Shown here piece by piece: positions 25,703 to 34,458 of a DNA stretch of 64,000 nucleotides; the stretch's first letter is position 1, and every line of letters begins with the position of its first letter. The stretch spans positions 2,861,001-2,925,000 of the forward strand of contig NZ_CP059164.1 in assembly GCF_013466985.1 (NCBI RefSeq), in the 5' to 3' direction. Below the pieces are notes generated by a model. The model had not been told where the DNA came from. It saw only the letters and a list, made by a program, of their open reading frames with translations, and did no database searches. Source of the DNA: Nocardioides ungokensis (GTDB taxonomy: Bacteria; Actinomycetota; Actinomycetes; Propionibacteriales; Nocardioidaceae). The position numbers and the translations under genes were made by a program.

Positions 25703-25764
25703 CCCCAGATGCTCCCATCCCGCCGGCAGGGCCGGGTCCCAGGACACGCCCTAGGGTTGCGGAC

Positions 25765-27055
25765 GTGAACCACGTGGAGCTGCGCGAGGGATCGCGTGTC
25801 GCCCTGCTCGTGCCCGGATCGGCGGCGTACGTCGACCTCGTGATGTCGCTGCTCGCGGCCGGGATGTTCCCGATCCCCCTCGACCCGCGGCTGACGTCGT
25901 ACGAGCGCGAGCGGATCCTGGCGCCGCTGCGCCCGGACCTGGTCGTCGAGACCGAGGACCTGCTGGCGTCGATGGTCGAGCACACTCCGGAGAGGTACCG
26001 GCGCGGGGTGCCGCGCGGGCGCCCGATCCACTGCACCAGCGGCACGACGGGGACTCCCAAGGGGGTCTTCAGCGGCCTCCTGGACCCCGAGCAGGCGGCC
26101 GCGCTCGTCGCCGAGGAGCGCGAGCTGTGGGGCTTCACGGACACCGACGTGAACCTCGTGCTCAGCCCGCTCCACCACTCGGCCCCACTGCGCTTCGCGA
26201 CCGGCACGATCCTCGCCGGCGGCCGGATCGTGGTGCCCGGCCCGTTCGACCCGGCCACGGTGACCGACGCCATCGAGCGCGAGCGCCCGACCTCGATGTT
26301 CTGCGTGCCGACCCACCTGCAGCGACTGTTTGCGCACTGGGACGCGGTCGGCGTGCCGGACCTGTCGTCGTTCCGGCTGGTCGCCCCACGCGGGCGCGCC
26401 CTGCCCGGTCGACGTCAAGCGCCGGCTCATCGCGGAGTTCCCGGCGGGGTCGACCTGGGAGTTCTACGGCTCGACCGAGGGCCAGTTCACTGCGTGCCGC
26501 AGCGAGGAGTGGCTCGAGCGCCCGGGCACCGTGGGCCGCGCCCGCCCGGGGCGGGCGCTGGAGCTGGACGAGGACGGGACCATCTGGTGCAGCGTGCCCG
26601 AGCACGCCCGCTTCAGCTACCTCGGCGACCCCGAGAAGACGGCCGCGGCCTGGCGGGACGCCGCTGACGGGCGCCAGGCCTTCACCGTCGGCGACCTCGG
26701 CCGGCTCGACGACGAGGGCTACCTCCACCTCGACGGCCGTCGCGAGGACCTGATCATCTCCGGCGGCGTGAACGTCTACCCGCTCGAGGTCGAGCAGGCG
26801 CTGCTGGAGCACCCCGGCGTCGAGGACGTCGCCGTCCACGGGGTGCCGGACGAGCAGTGGGGGCAACGGGTCTGCGCAGCCGTCGTCGGGAGCGCGACCG
26901 AGGAGGAGCTCGTCGCGCACGCCCGGGAGCGGCTCGCGCCGCCCAAGCGCCCGAAGACCTGGACCTTCCTCGACGAGCTGCCGCGCACCCTGACCGGCAA
27001 GGTTCGCCGCGACCTGCTCGTCGAGGTCAGGGAGCCGGGGTCGGCGTCGCCGTGA
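25765..27055 (+). CDS. AMP-dependent acyl-CoA synthetase, one frameshift
   Basis: About 429 residues. GTG at 25765. ANL-superfamily motifs: P-loop HCTSGTTGTPKGV near residue 90, YGSTEG (A5), GDLGRLDDEGYLHLDGRRED (A7/A8 with the hinge Asp), and the catalytic Lys in LPRTLTGKVRRD (A10). An extra C near 26389 breaks the frame between RLVA and HAGAPCPVDVKRRL. The protein is shorter at the N-terminus than usual (about 80 residues missing before the P-loop compared with full-length enzymes). It activates a carboxylic acid to its CoA ester; the substrate cannot be told. Confidence 0.85.
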
Positions 27056-28072
27056 CGACGTCGGAGTAGAGGTCCTCGGCCGCGACGGACCCCTTCTCCG
27101 CCTGCAGCCGGAACTCGTAGCTGTCGCCGTTCGTGAGCCCGCCCGAGGTCCACGAGGTCCCGGTCACCGGGTCCGGAAGCCGAGTCCACGCCTCGCCCGT
27201 CGTGGCGTCGCGGATCCAGACGTACTCCGCGGTGGCGCCCGGTGGCGACTGCCAGGACAGCATGACCTCTCCGTCACCGGGGCTGGCGGTCAGCGTGGCG
27301 GGCACCCGGGGGCCGTTGGGCACGACCGGCAGCGGCCACGGCGAGTGCGGGCCGATGCCGAGCACCGACAGCGCGTCGCCCACCCCGGCCGCGAGCTTGA
27401 CCTCACCGGTGGCGGTCGGGTGGGCGGCGTCGTAGGTGTCGACGCCCTGCACGAGCGGGGCTGCCGGGGCTGCGGCCACGACGCGTGAGGCGCCGGTGGT
27501 CAGGTCCGCCGCCAGGGCGGGCAGGCTCGCGTCGTACTCGGGGGCGCCGGGGACCCAGGTCTGCGCCACCTCGCCGAGGACCACGTCGACGCCGGGATCC
27601 CCCGCCCGCGCGTCCGCGACGAACCGCCGGGCCAGCTCGTCGACGGCCGCAGGCGGCGCGTGCCGCCAGCCCAGGTCGTTCACGCCGAGCATCTCGACCA
27701 CGACGTCGGGGTGGTAGCGCCGGACGAGGTCACCGACCGGCGGCGACTCGTCACCGAAGGCCATCCCCCACCGGGCCGCGTGGTCCCGGTCGAAGACGGG
27801 GTCGAGGTAGGCGTCCGACCCCTGGGTCGACGTGACGTTGTCGAACAGGTCCTCGTACGGACCGACCAGGTCGACGCGGACGCCGGAGGAGACCAGGTGC
27901 TGCCAGAGCCGGTAGCGCCAGGTCCAGTCGCCCGACGACCCCGGGTCACCGAGTCGCCGACCAGCAGGATGCGGACGGCCGGCTTCGCCGCCTCCGGGTC
28001 GGAGGAGGCCAGGGTGGCGCCCAGCAGCGCGAGCGAGACGAAGCCGAGTCCTGCGCGACGTCCCCACGTCAT
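27027..28072 (-). CDS. Secreted SGNH-hydrolase with fibronectin type III domain, one frameshift
   Basis: About 348 residues. ATG at 28072 opens a signal peptide (RRAGLGFVSLALLGATLASS). Block I is RILLVGDSVT (nucleophile Ser). One G is missing near 27945, after which the frame continues GSSGDWTWRYRLWQHL. Block III is EMLGVNDLGWR and block V is YDAAHPTATGE (Asp and His of the triad). Residues about 250-345 form a fibronectin type III domain (PATLTASPGDGEVMLSWQSP, GLTNGDSYEFRLQAEKG). It is an exported esterase or lipase-like enzyme, possibly acting on cell-surface polymers. It is convergent with the acyl-CoA synthetase, with a 29-base overlap. Confidence 0.82.
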
Positions 28073-28083
28073 CACGGGGCTGG

Positions 28084-29058
28084 TCAGGCGCTGCGTGCCG
28101 CGGCCCCGGAGAACGTGCGTCGGTACTGCTGGGGGCTGACCCCGCGGGCGCGGGTGAAGTGGTGCCGCAGGGTGGCGGCGTTGCCGAAGCCCACCTCGTC
28201 GGCGATCCAGTCGACCGAGTGGTCGGTGAGCTCCAGGAGCTCCTCGGCGGCCTGCACGCGCTGCGCCGTGACCCAGGTGTGGCGGGGTGGTGCCCGTCTC
28301 GGCGCGGAACCGGCGGGCGAAGGTCCGCGGCGACATGTGGGAGCGGCGGGCCAGCTCGTCGACGCTGAGGTCGTCGCCGAGGTTCTCCACGATCCAGGCG
28401 AGCAGCGGGCCCAGGGTCTCGGCGTCGCAGTCCGGCACCGCACGGGCGATGAACTGGGCCTGGCCCCCCGAGCGGTGCGGCGGGACCACCATCCGGCGTG
28501 CCGCGGCCGCCGCCGTACGCGCCCCGAACTGCTGGCGCATCAGGTGCAGCGCGGCGTCGAGGCCAGCGGCCGAACCGGCACCGGTGACGATGGTGCCGTC
28601 CTGGACGTAGAGGACGTTCTCGTCGACCTGTGCCGCCGGGTAGCGCCGGGCGAGGTCGTCGTGTGTCGCCAGTGCGTGGTGCACCGCCGCCCGTCGAGGA
28701 GGCCGGCCTCCCCGAGCACGAACGCGGCCGTGCAGTGCGCGAAGACGAAGGCGCCGCGCGCGTGTGCCGCGGCGACGGCGGCAGCCACCTCCGGCGACGG
28801 AGCCAGGTAGTCGCGCTTCGGGGCGATGCACAGGAGGTCGGCCGTCGCGGCGGCGTCGAGCCCGTGGTCGACGTGCAGGTCGAAGCCGGAGGGGCCGCGC
28901 ACCCGCCCGGGCCGCGGCGTGGCCACGACGAAGTCGAAGACCGGGTTGTCGTCCTCGGGGTGGTAGGGCTCGGCCCACACCTCGCACATCGCGCCGAGCC
29001 CGAAGGGCTCGACCCCGTCCTGGACGAGGACGGCCACGCTGGTCACGGTTGACGGCAT
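28084..29058 (-). CDS. GlxA family transcriptional regulator, two frameshifts
   Basis: About 325 residues after repair, ATG at 29058. The N-terminal DJ-1/PfpI-like domain is PSTVTSVAVLVQDGVEPFGL, DFVVATPRPG, ADLLCIAPKR, FVFAHCTAAFVLGEAGLLDG. The frame breaks near 28680 and resumes LARRYPAAQVDENVLYVQDG, GSAAGLDAALHLMRQQFG. The C-terminal AraC-type HTH (DDLSVDELARRSHMSPRTFA, RRFRAETG) breaks near 28285 and ends HSVDWIADEVGFGNAATLRH, RGVSPQQYRRTF. The family regulates small-molecule catabolism; its target here is unknown. It lies 11 bases upstream of the SGNH gene on the same strand and divergent from a 49-residue gene. Confidence 0.85.
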
Positions 29059-29151
29059 GTGCCCAGCCTGCCGCAGGGATGGCAGGAAATCAATGCAGCG
29101 TGACTTTTCTGCCACTGGTGGCGGGATGTCGACAGGCGCAGACTTGCTGCC

Positions 29152-29301
29152 ATGACCTACTTGATGATCCTCCTGGCGATCGTCGTCCTGATGAGCGTCG
29201 AGACCATTCGCCTCGCCGTGCGCGACGGACGCGGCCCCCAGCGCCCGCCGCGCTCCCACCTCGACGACCCGCGCTTCAAGTCGCCGGGCCTCTCCCACTG
29301 A
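29152..29301 (+). CDS. 49-residue single-TM protein
   Basis: ATG at 29152, TGA at 29299. One membrane segment (YLMILLAIVVLMSVETIRLA, residues 3-22) is followed by a basic, Pro-rich cytoplasmic tail ending HLDDPRFKSPGLSH. No good ribosome site is visible, but amino-acid content and third-position GC look coding. The gene is divergent from the GlxA-type regulator with a 93-bp gap, so it may be its target; that is inference. Confidence 0.55.
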   Translation: MTYLMILLAIVVLMSVETIRLAVRDGRGPQRPPRSHLDDPRFKSPGLSH

Positions 29302-29324
29302 GCCCCCCACCGTCCCGACGTACG

Positions 29325-29362
29325 ACGAGGGCCCGACCACCAGCTGGTGGTCGGGCCCTCGT
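29325..29362. terminator. Bidirectional terminator after rpsA
   Basis: ACGAGGGCCCGACCACCAG (29325-29343) pairs perfectly with the next 19 bases (29344-29362), a long stem with a 4-base effective loop. It lies between convergent genes, 40 bases after the rpsA stop. Confidence 0.8.
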
Positions 29363-29402
29363 GTCGTGCGGGTGCGCCCTGTGGTCGGGCGCTAGGGGCA
29401 GG

Positions 29403-30882
29403 TCAGTTGCTGCCGCCGGTGAGCTTCTCGCGAAGCGCCTGCAGGGCCTCGTCCGAGGCCAGCGAGCCGCCGCCACCCTCGGTCTCGGTGTCGACCTCGT
29501 CGTTGCCGCTGGAGTACGACGTGGCCTCGCCCGCCTCGACCTCGGCCTGCTTGGCCTCGGCCTGCTGCTTGACGTGGGCCTCCCAGCGAGCGTGCGCCTT
29601 GGCGTACTGCTCCTCCCAGGTGGCGCGCTGCTCCTCGAAGCCCTCGAGCCACTCGCCGGTCTCCGGTCGAAGCCCTCGGGGTAGACGTAGTTGCCCTGCT
29701 CGTCGTAGGTGGCAGTCATGCCGTAGAGGGTCGGGTCGAACTCCTCGACGTCGGTCGCGGCCGCGGTGTCGTTGGCCTGCTTGAGCGACAGCGAGATCCG
29801 GCGACGCTCGAGGTCGATGTCGATGATCTTGACCATGACGTCGTCGTTGACCTGGACGACCTGCTCGGGGATCTCGACGTGACGCTCGGCGAGCTCGGAG
29901 ATGTGCACCAGGCCCTCGATGCCCTCCTCGACGCGGACGAACGAACCGAACGGCACCAGCTTGGTGACCTTGCCCGGGACGATCTGACCGATCTGGTGGG
30001 TGCGGCGAAGTGCTGCCACGGTCCTCCTGCGTCGCCTTCAGCGACAGGGAGACACGCTCGCGGTCCATGTCCACGTCGAGGACCTCGACGGTGACCTCGT
30101 CGCCCACGGCGACGACCTCGGACGGGTGGTCGATGTGCTTCCACGACAGCTCGGAGACGTGCACGAGGCCGTCGACGCCGCCGAGGTCCACGAACGCACC
30201 GAAGTTGACGATCGAGGACACGACGCCCTTGCGGATCTGGCCCTTCTGGAGCTGGGTCAGGAAGCCGTGGCGAACCTCGGACTGCGTCTGCTCGAGCCAG
30301 GCACGGCGCGACAGGACCACGTTGTTGCGGTTCTTGTCGAGCTCGATGATCTTCGCCTCGAGCGTCTGGCCGACGTACGGCTGCAGGTCGCGCACGCGGC
30401 GCATCTCGACCAGCGACGCGGGGCAGGAAGCCGCGCAGGCCGATGTCGAGGATGAGACCACCCTTGACGACCTCGATGACGGTGCCCTCGACGACGCCGT
30501 CCTCCTCCTTGACCTGCTCGATCGTGCCCCAGGCGCGCTCGTACTGGGCGCGCTTCTTGGACAGGATCAGGCGGCCTTCCTTGTCCTCCTTCTGGAGGAC
30601 CAGGGCCTCGACCTTGTCGCCGACCTCGACGACCTCGGAGGGGTCGACGTCGTGCTTGATCGACAGCTCACGCGAGGGGATGACGCCCTCGGTCTTGTAG
30701 CCGATGTCGAGCAGGACCTCGTCACGGTCCACCTTGACGATGGTGCCGTCGACGATGTCGCCGTCGTTGAAGTACTTGATGGTCGCGTCGATCGCGGCGA
30801 GGAAGTCCTCTTCGGAACCGATGTCGTTGACCGCCACCTGGGGCGCGTCGTAATCGGGAAGAGTGGAGATCGTGCTCGTCAT
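29403..30882 (-). CDS. rpsA: 30S ribosomal protein S1, several frameshifts
   Basis: About 493 residues after repair, the usual four-S1-domain actinobacterial length. ATG at 30882. Domains: DGDIVDGTIVKVDRDEVLLD (first), DGVVEGTVIEVVKGGLILDI (second), QLQKGQIRKGVVSSIVNFGA (third), HQIGQIVPGKVTKLVPFGSF (fourth), then an acidic tail ending LREKLTGGSN. Breaks are an extra C near 30425 (CTGCCCCGCG), missing C bases near 30022 and 30008, and a missing C near 29665. S1 binds mRNA on the small subunit and is needed for growth, so these breaks are best read as sequence errors. Confidence 0.92.
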
Positions 30883-31469
30883 AAGGGAAAGAGATCCTTG
30901 GGTGGTCAATTTGTCGTGCGGGCACGCCAGAGGTCCCTTTTCACTACCGGTGAAGAACCCCGAGTGAGAACCGAGGCTGATAGCGAGCGAGAGTCCACTC
31001 CGTCCGGGAGCAGGCAGAACATCAGGCGCAACAGCCAGCGTACGCCGCTCCGCGCGGCGGAGTCCAACCGAGACTGCCAGCCGGCCACTCGGCCGGCGAT
31101 TGTGCGCACGTGGGCTACGCGAAAGGTACCTCGTTTGCACGGGGATCGGTGGTCGAGACTGCGCCGCCAGCGGCTCGTGGGTGGTTGCGGTGAGGGCAGC
31201 TACGGGGAGCGGTACGCCGTGGGTCGCTGCTGCCTCCCGGCTCACCGGTGCGCCGGTGGTCGACGTGCGCCGGATGTCGACGTGCGCCGGTGGTTGAGGC
31301 GGTGCACTGAGGAGGCGCGCCAGCGCCGTCTCGAAGTGTGCGAGCGTCAGCGAGCCTCGAAACCCCCGCAGCCACGGGCGCCCGAAAGTTTTCCTCGTTT
31401 GTCCCCAGAACCCCCGGACCGGGCCGGATTCCGGCGCTGACTGTCGGTGGTCGATGCGATCATGGACAC
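30883..31469. other. rpsA leader and intergenic region
   Basis: 587 bp between divergent rpsA and the HNH remnant. No gene is supported. It holds the rpsA promoter region, three tandem 17-bp repeats (31248-31298), and a following stretch to 31365 ending GCGAGCCTCGAAACC that resembles a dispersed intergenic repeat. No RNA gene recognised. Confidence 0.4.
31248..31298. repeat. Three tandem 17-bp repeats
   Basis: Units GTGCGCCGGTGGTCGAC (31248), GTGCGCCGGATGTCGAC (31265) and GTGCGCCGGTGGTTGAG (31282). Each of the later units differs from the first at two positions. The array lies about 370 bp upstream of rpsA. Confidence 0.6.
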
Positions 31470-32803
31470 ATGTTCGAAACCGATGCGGAGGAGCCCGTCG
31501 AGGTCGCCGACCTCGACGCGCCGCCTGCTCGTGCTCGAGCAGCGCAAGCTCGAGGCCGGATCGCCGAACGGACAAGCTCGCATCGCCGCGCAGTGGTGCG
31601 TGCTGCACCCCGCCACCGCCGACACCGGGATCGCGACGTGGGGCGGCGCCCTGCTGGCGGGACCTGGACGGGGACGAGTCGCTCGGCGGCGACGGCACCC
31701 CGGCGGTCTCCGCGTTCGCCCCGAACCCCTGCCGCCACCCTCGGGGTGGCCACTGAGACGGGGATGAAGCTGATCGCCGACGCCCTCGACCTGCAGCACC
31801 GGCTGCCCCGCATCTGGCGACTCGTCGATCGCTGCGGTGGAGCCGTACAAGGCCCGGCACGTCGCCCAGGCCACCCACCGCCTCTCCCGGCGCCGCCGCC
31901 TACGTCGACGAACAGCTCGCCCAGGCTGCCCTCGTGCAGCTGGAAGGCGATCGAGACCGCCGTCGCCCACCATCGCCAACCACCCCGAGCTGCTCGCGGA
32001 GCGCGAGAAGCAGGGAAGCAGTCCTGGCACGTCACGCTGCGCCACCCCGCCCCAGCGAGTACGCCGGCACCTCCTGGCTCGACATCACCGGCGACACCCT
32101 CGACCTGACCGCCTTCCACGACCTCGTCTGCGACCAGGCCGCCGCTTGAAGGCACTCGGGACACCGACGAGCTGGAGGTCCGCAAGGCCAAGGCGCTGGG
32201 CGTCATCGCCTCCCAGCAGGCCCAGCTCGACCTCACCACGCTCACTGGGTCCAGGGACGGCGACGGCCCCAAGCCCGCCGCTCCGCGGAAGCCGAAGACC
32301 CGGTTCTACCTCCACCTGAACCTCGCCGACCTCGCCACCCACGGCTGCTCCGGCTCGCCAGACCTGGCCGCCGGGACCGTGGAGCGGCTCGGCGCCGCCA
32401 CCATCACCCGGATCAAGGAGTGGGTCGGCCACTCCCAGGTCACCGTCCAACCGATCCTCGACCTCGGCCGTGGCGACGCGGTCGACGGGCGCGAACCACC
32501 CGGCTGGATGCGCGAGCTGGTCATCCTCCGCGACGGGCACTGCGTCTTCCCCTGGTGCCACCACGACGCCCGATCAGCAGACCTCGACCACATCGAGCCC
32601 TACGTGCCCATGGACGAGGGCGGACCACCCGGCCAAACCGGCCCGAGAATCTCGCCCCGTTGTGCCGGCGACATCACCGCGCCAAGACCAGCCGACGATG
32701 GCGGTACCGACGCCGACCCGACAGCACCTACCAGTGGCACGGACCCCACGGCCGCAGCTACCTGGTCACACCCCACGGCACCCTCGAGCTCGCCAGCAAC
32801 TGA
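31470..32803 (+). pseudogene. DUF222 / HNH endonuclease (13E12-like), heavily degraded
   Basis: Fragments of one protein appear in all three forward frames. MFETDAEEPVEVADLDA begins at 31470, then LEQRKLEAGS, RIAAQWCVLHPATADTGIAT, ATLGVATETGMKLIADALDL and QHRLPRIWRLVDRC (DUF222 part). These are followed by DTDELEVRKAKALGVIASQQ, FYLHLNLADLA, and the HNH part LRDGHCVFPWCHHDARSADL, DHIEPY, ENLAPLCRRHHRAKT, ending LVTPHGTLELASN at 32803. At least eight frame changes are needed, more per kb than in any neighbour. The HNH residues (C-x2-C, DH, H-H) are still readable. These proteins are multi-copy in actinobacteria and of uncertain mobility. Confidence 0.75.
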
Positions 32804-32952
32804 GCTCCACCCTTGAACGGCCGGACCCGGCAGACCCACGGACTGCCGGGCCACCGGCACGCCCCGGGGCATGACCTTTGCCTCTGCCCCGAGCACCGAC
32901 GCCTTCCTAGCGTGGCGTCAGGCAACCGACGGAAGAAGAGCGAGGTCCACCC

Positions 32953-33237
32953 ATGAAGCGTCTCTACATGACGACCTACAGGTTCCGTGACGGCCTGGAT
33001 GCTGAGGACCTGCGCGAGCTGACCAAGCAGTTCATGGAGATCGGCACCGCGCCGGGGACCGTCGCGCACTACGCCACGCTGGACGGCAAGGGAGGGTTCG
33101 TCATCTCCGATGACCCCGACGACCCGTCGGAGACCTACAAGGTCACCCTGCAGTACGGGCCGTGGATCGAGTTCGACGTCGTCCCGGTCGCGACCATCGA
33201 GGAAGCCTTCCCGGTCGTCCTGAGCGTCTACGGCTGA
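32953..33237 (+). CDS. DUF3303 family protein
   Basis: 94 residues, ATG at 32953 with a GAGG site 9 bases ahead. It is a small alpha-beta barrel-like protein: MTTYRFRDGLDAEDLRELTK, YATLDGKGGFVISDDPD, and YGPWIEFDVVPVATIEEAFP near the end match DUF3303. Cytoplasmic, with no catalytic residues known for the family. It stands alone between the HNH remnant and a convergent small gene. Confidence 0.8.
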   Translation: MKRLYMTTYRFRDGLDAEDLRELTKQFMEIGTAPGTVAHYATLDGKGGFVISDDPDDPSETYKVTLQYGPWIEFDVVPVATIEEAFPVVLSVYG

Positions 33238-33437
33238 CGGTCGGGCTCGGACACCGCCCGGAGCCCGGCGGCCAGCGCGAGGAAGCAGAGCGCGGCGAGC
33301 AGTGCCAGCGCGCCCCCGCCGACATTGCGCACCAGGTCAGCGGTCTGGCACGTGCCGATGCCGGTCACGCTCTGGACCGCCTCCACAACAGCGCTCAGGG
33401 CCGCTGGCCGAGCACGATGCCGGCGGATCGTCTGCAT
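33228..33437 (-). CDS. Possible 69-residue single-TM protein
   Basis: ATG at 33437 directly preceded by GGGGGG, too close for an ideal ribosome site. It has one likely membrane segment, VGGGALALLAALCFLALAAG (about 39-58), after a soluble helical start with a CQTAD motif. No family known. The frame overlaps the DUF3303 stop by 10 bases. Coding status is uncertain. Confidence 0.35.
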   Translation of the reverse strand: MQTIRRHRARPAALSAVVEAVQSVTGIGTCQTADLVRNVGGGALALLAALCFLALAAGLRAVSEPDRQP

Positions 33438-33516
33438 CCCCCCGAAGCGGTCCCCCACGCGTCGAGACCCTAGAGCCTCCGGGCCGGCCGACACCGTTGG
33501 CTCACCGGGAGCGAGC

Positions 33517-34427
33517 TCACGGCAGGGCGTGCGTGTCCCGGCTGCGCGCGATCGCGCGGAGAAGCCGGTCGGCCTGCTCGGCGACCGGGTTGGCCGCACG
33601 ACGCGGAGCCAGGTCGAGCAGCGCCCACAGGTCGGCCGCGCGGGCCAGTGTCAAGGCCTCGTCGGCGCTACCGCCGCGACGGCGACGTACGCCTCGAGCA
33701 CCGCGGCGGTGAAGCCGGGCTCGCGCTCGAAGCGCAACAGGTTGCCCAGGTCGGTGAAGGGATGCCCGGCGTGGGCGAACTCCCAGTCGAGGAGCCCGGT
33801 GACCACCAGGGACCCGGGGTCGACAAGGAGGTTCTTGGGGTTGAAGTCGCTGTGCACGAGGCAGCAGCGACCCACGGTGTCGAGCAGCGCCTGGGCGTCG
33901 ACCGCGACCTCGCGCAACCCGGCGAGCTCCTCGGGCGTCCACCAGCCCAGCGAGGGCTCGACCAGCTCCACCATCGCCGGAAGCCCGTCGAGGGGCTCGT
34001 CCCCGACGGTGAAGCTGCCCACGGCCAGCTCGCCGTCGACGAACGGCCCGGCCTTCAGCTGCGGCATCCCGCCCAGGTCGGCGAGCAGTTCCCCCAGGCG
34101 TCGTCCGAACTCGGCTCTGGCACGGTCGTCCAGCCGCGGGAGGAGCAGGTCACCACGCTCGCCCGGGAGGTACGACGTGACGAGCAGCGCCGGGAGGTCG
34201 GCACCGGGGTCGGCCCGGCGTACCTCCAGCACCTCGGGGACGGGCACCAGCCCGCGCACGAGCCGGAGCAGCGCGGCATCCACCTCGTGAGCCGCTGCGC
34301 CGCGGTGGCTTGGCCGGGCGTAGATCCGGACCACGCTCCGCTCCCCCGCGGCCTCGGCCACGAACGTCTCCCCCGACCAGCCGCCGGCCAGCGGCGTGAG
34401 GGACGTCAGGTCGACCGCTGGATCCAT
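33517..34427 (-). CDS. Aminoglycoside-phosphotransferase-family kinase, one frameshift
   Basis: About 303 residues. ATG at 34427 (a GTG at 34445 is possible). The start LTPLAGGWSGETFVAEAAGE is the Gly-rich loop, with VVRIYARP carrying a likely Arg in place of the usual Lys. The catalytic loop CLVHSDFNPKNLLVD (Asp, Asn) and LLDWEFAHAGHPFTDLGNLL (metal-binding Asp) are intact. The frame breaks near 33675 and ends ADLWALLDLAPRRAANPVAE, QADRLLRAIARS. The family phosphorylates hydroxyl groups of many small molecules; drug resistance should not be assumed. Confidence 0.82.
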
Positions 34428-34458
34428 GCGGCGATCGTGGCACACCGGCGACGGTGGT

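Noticed and set aside
31248..31298. CRISPR array
   Set aside because: Units are contiguous 17-mers without spacers, and no cas genes are present.
33517..34427. Antibiotic resistance gene
   Set aside because: Only the broad APH kinase fold is visible; most members act on metabolites, and nothing links this one to a drug.
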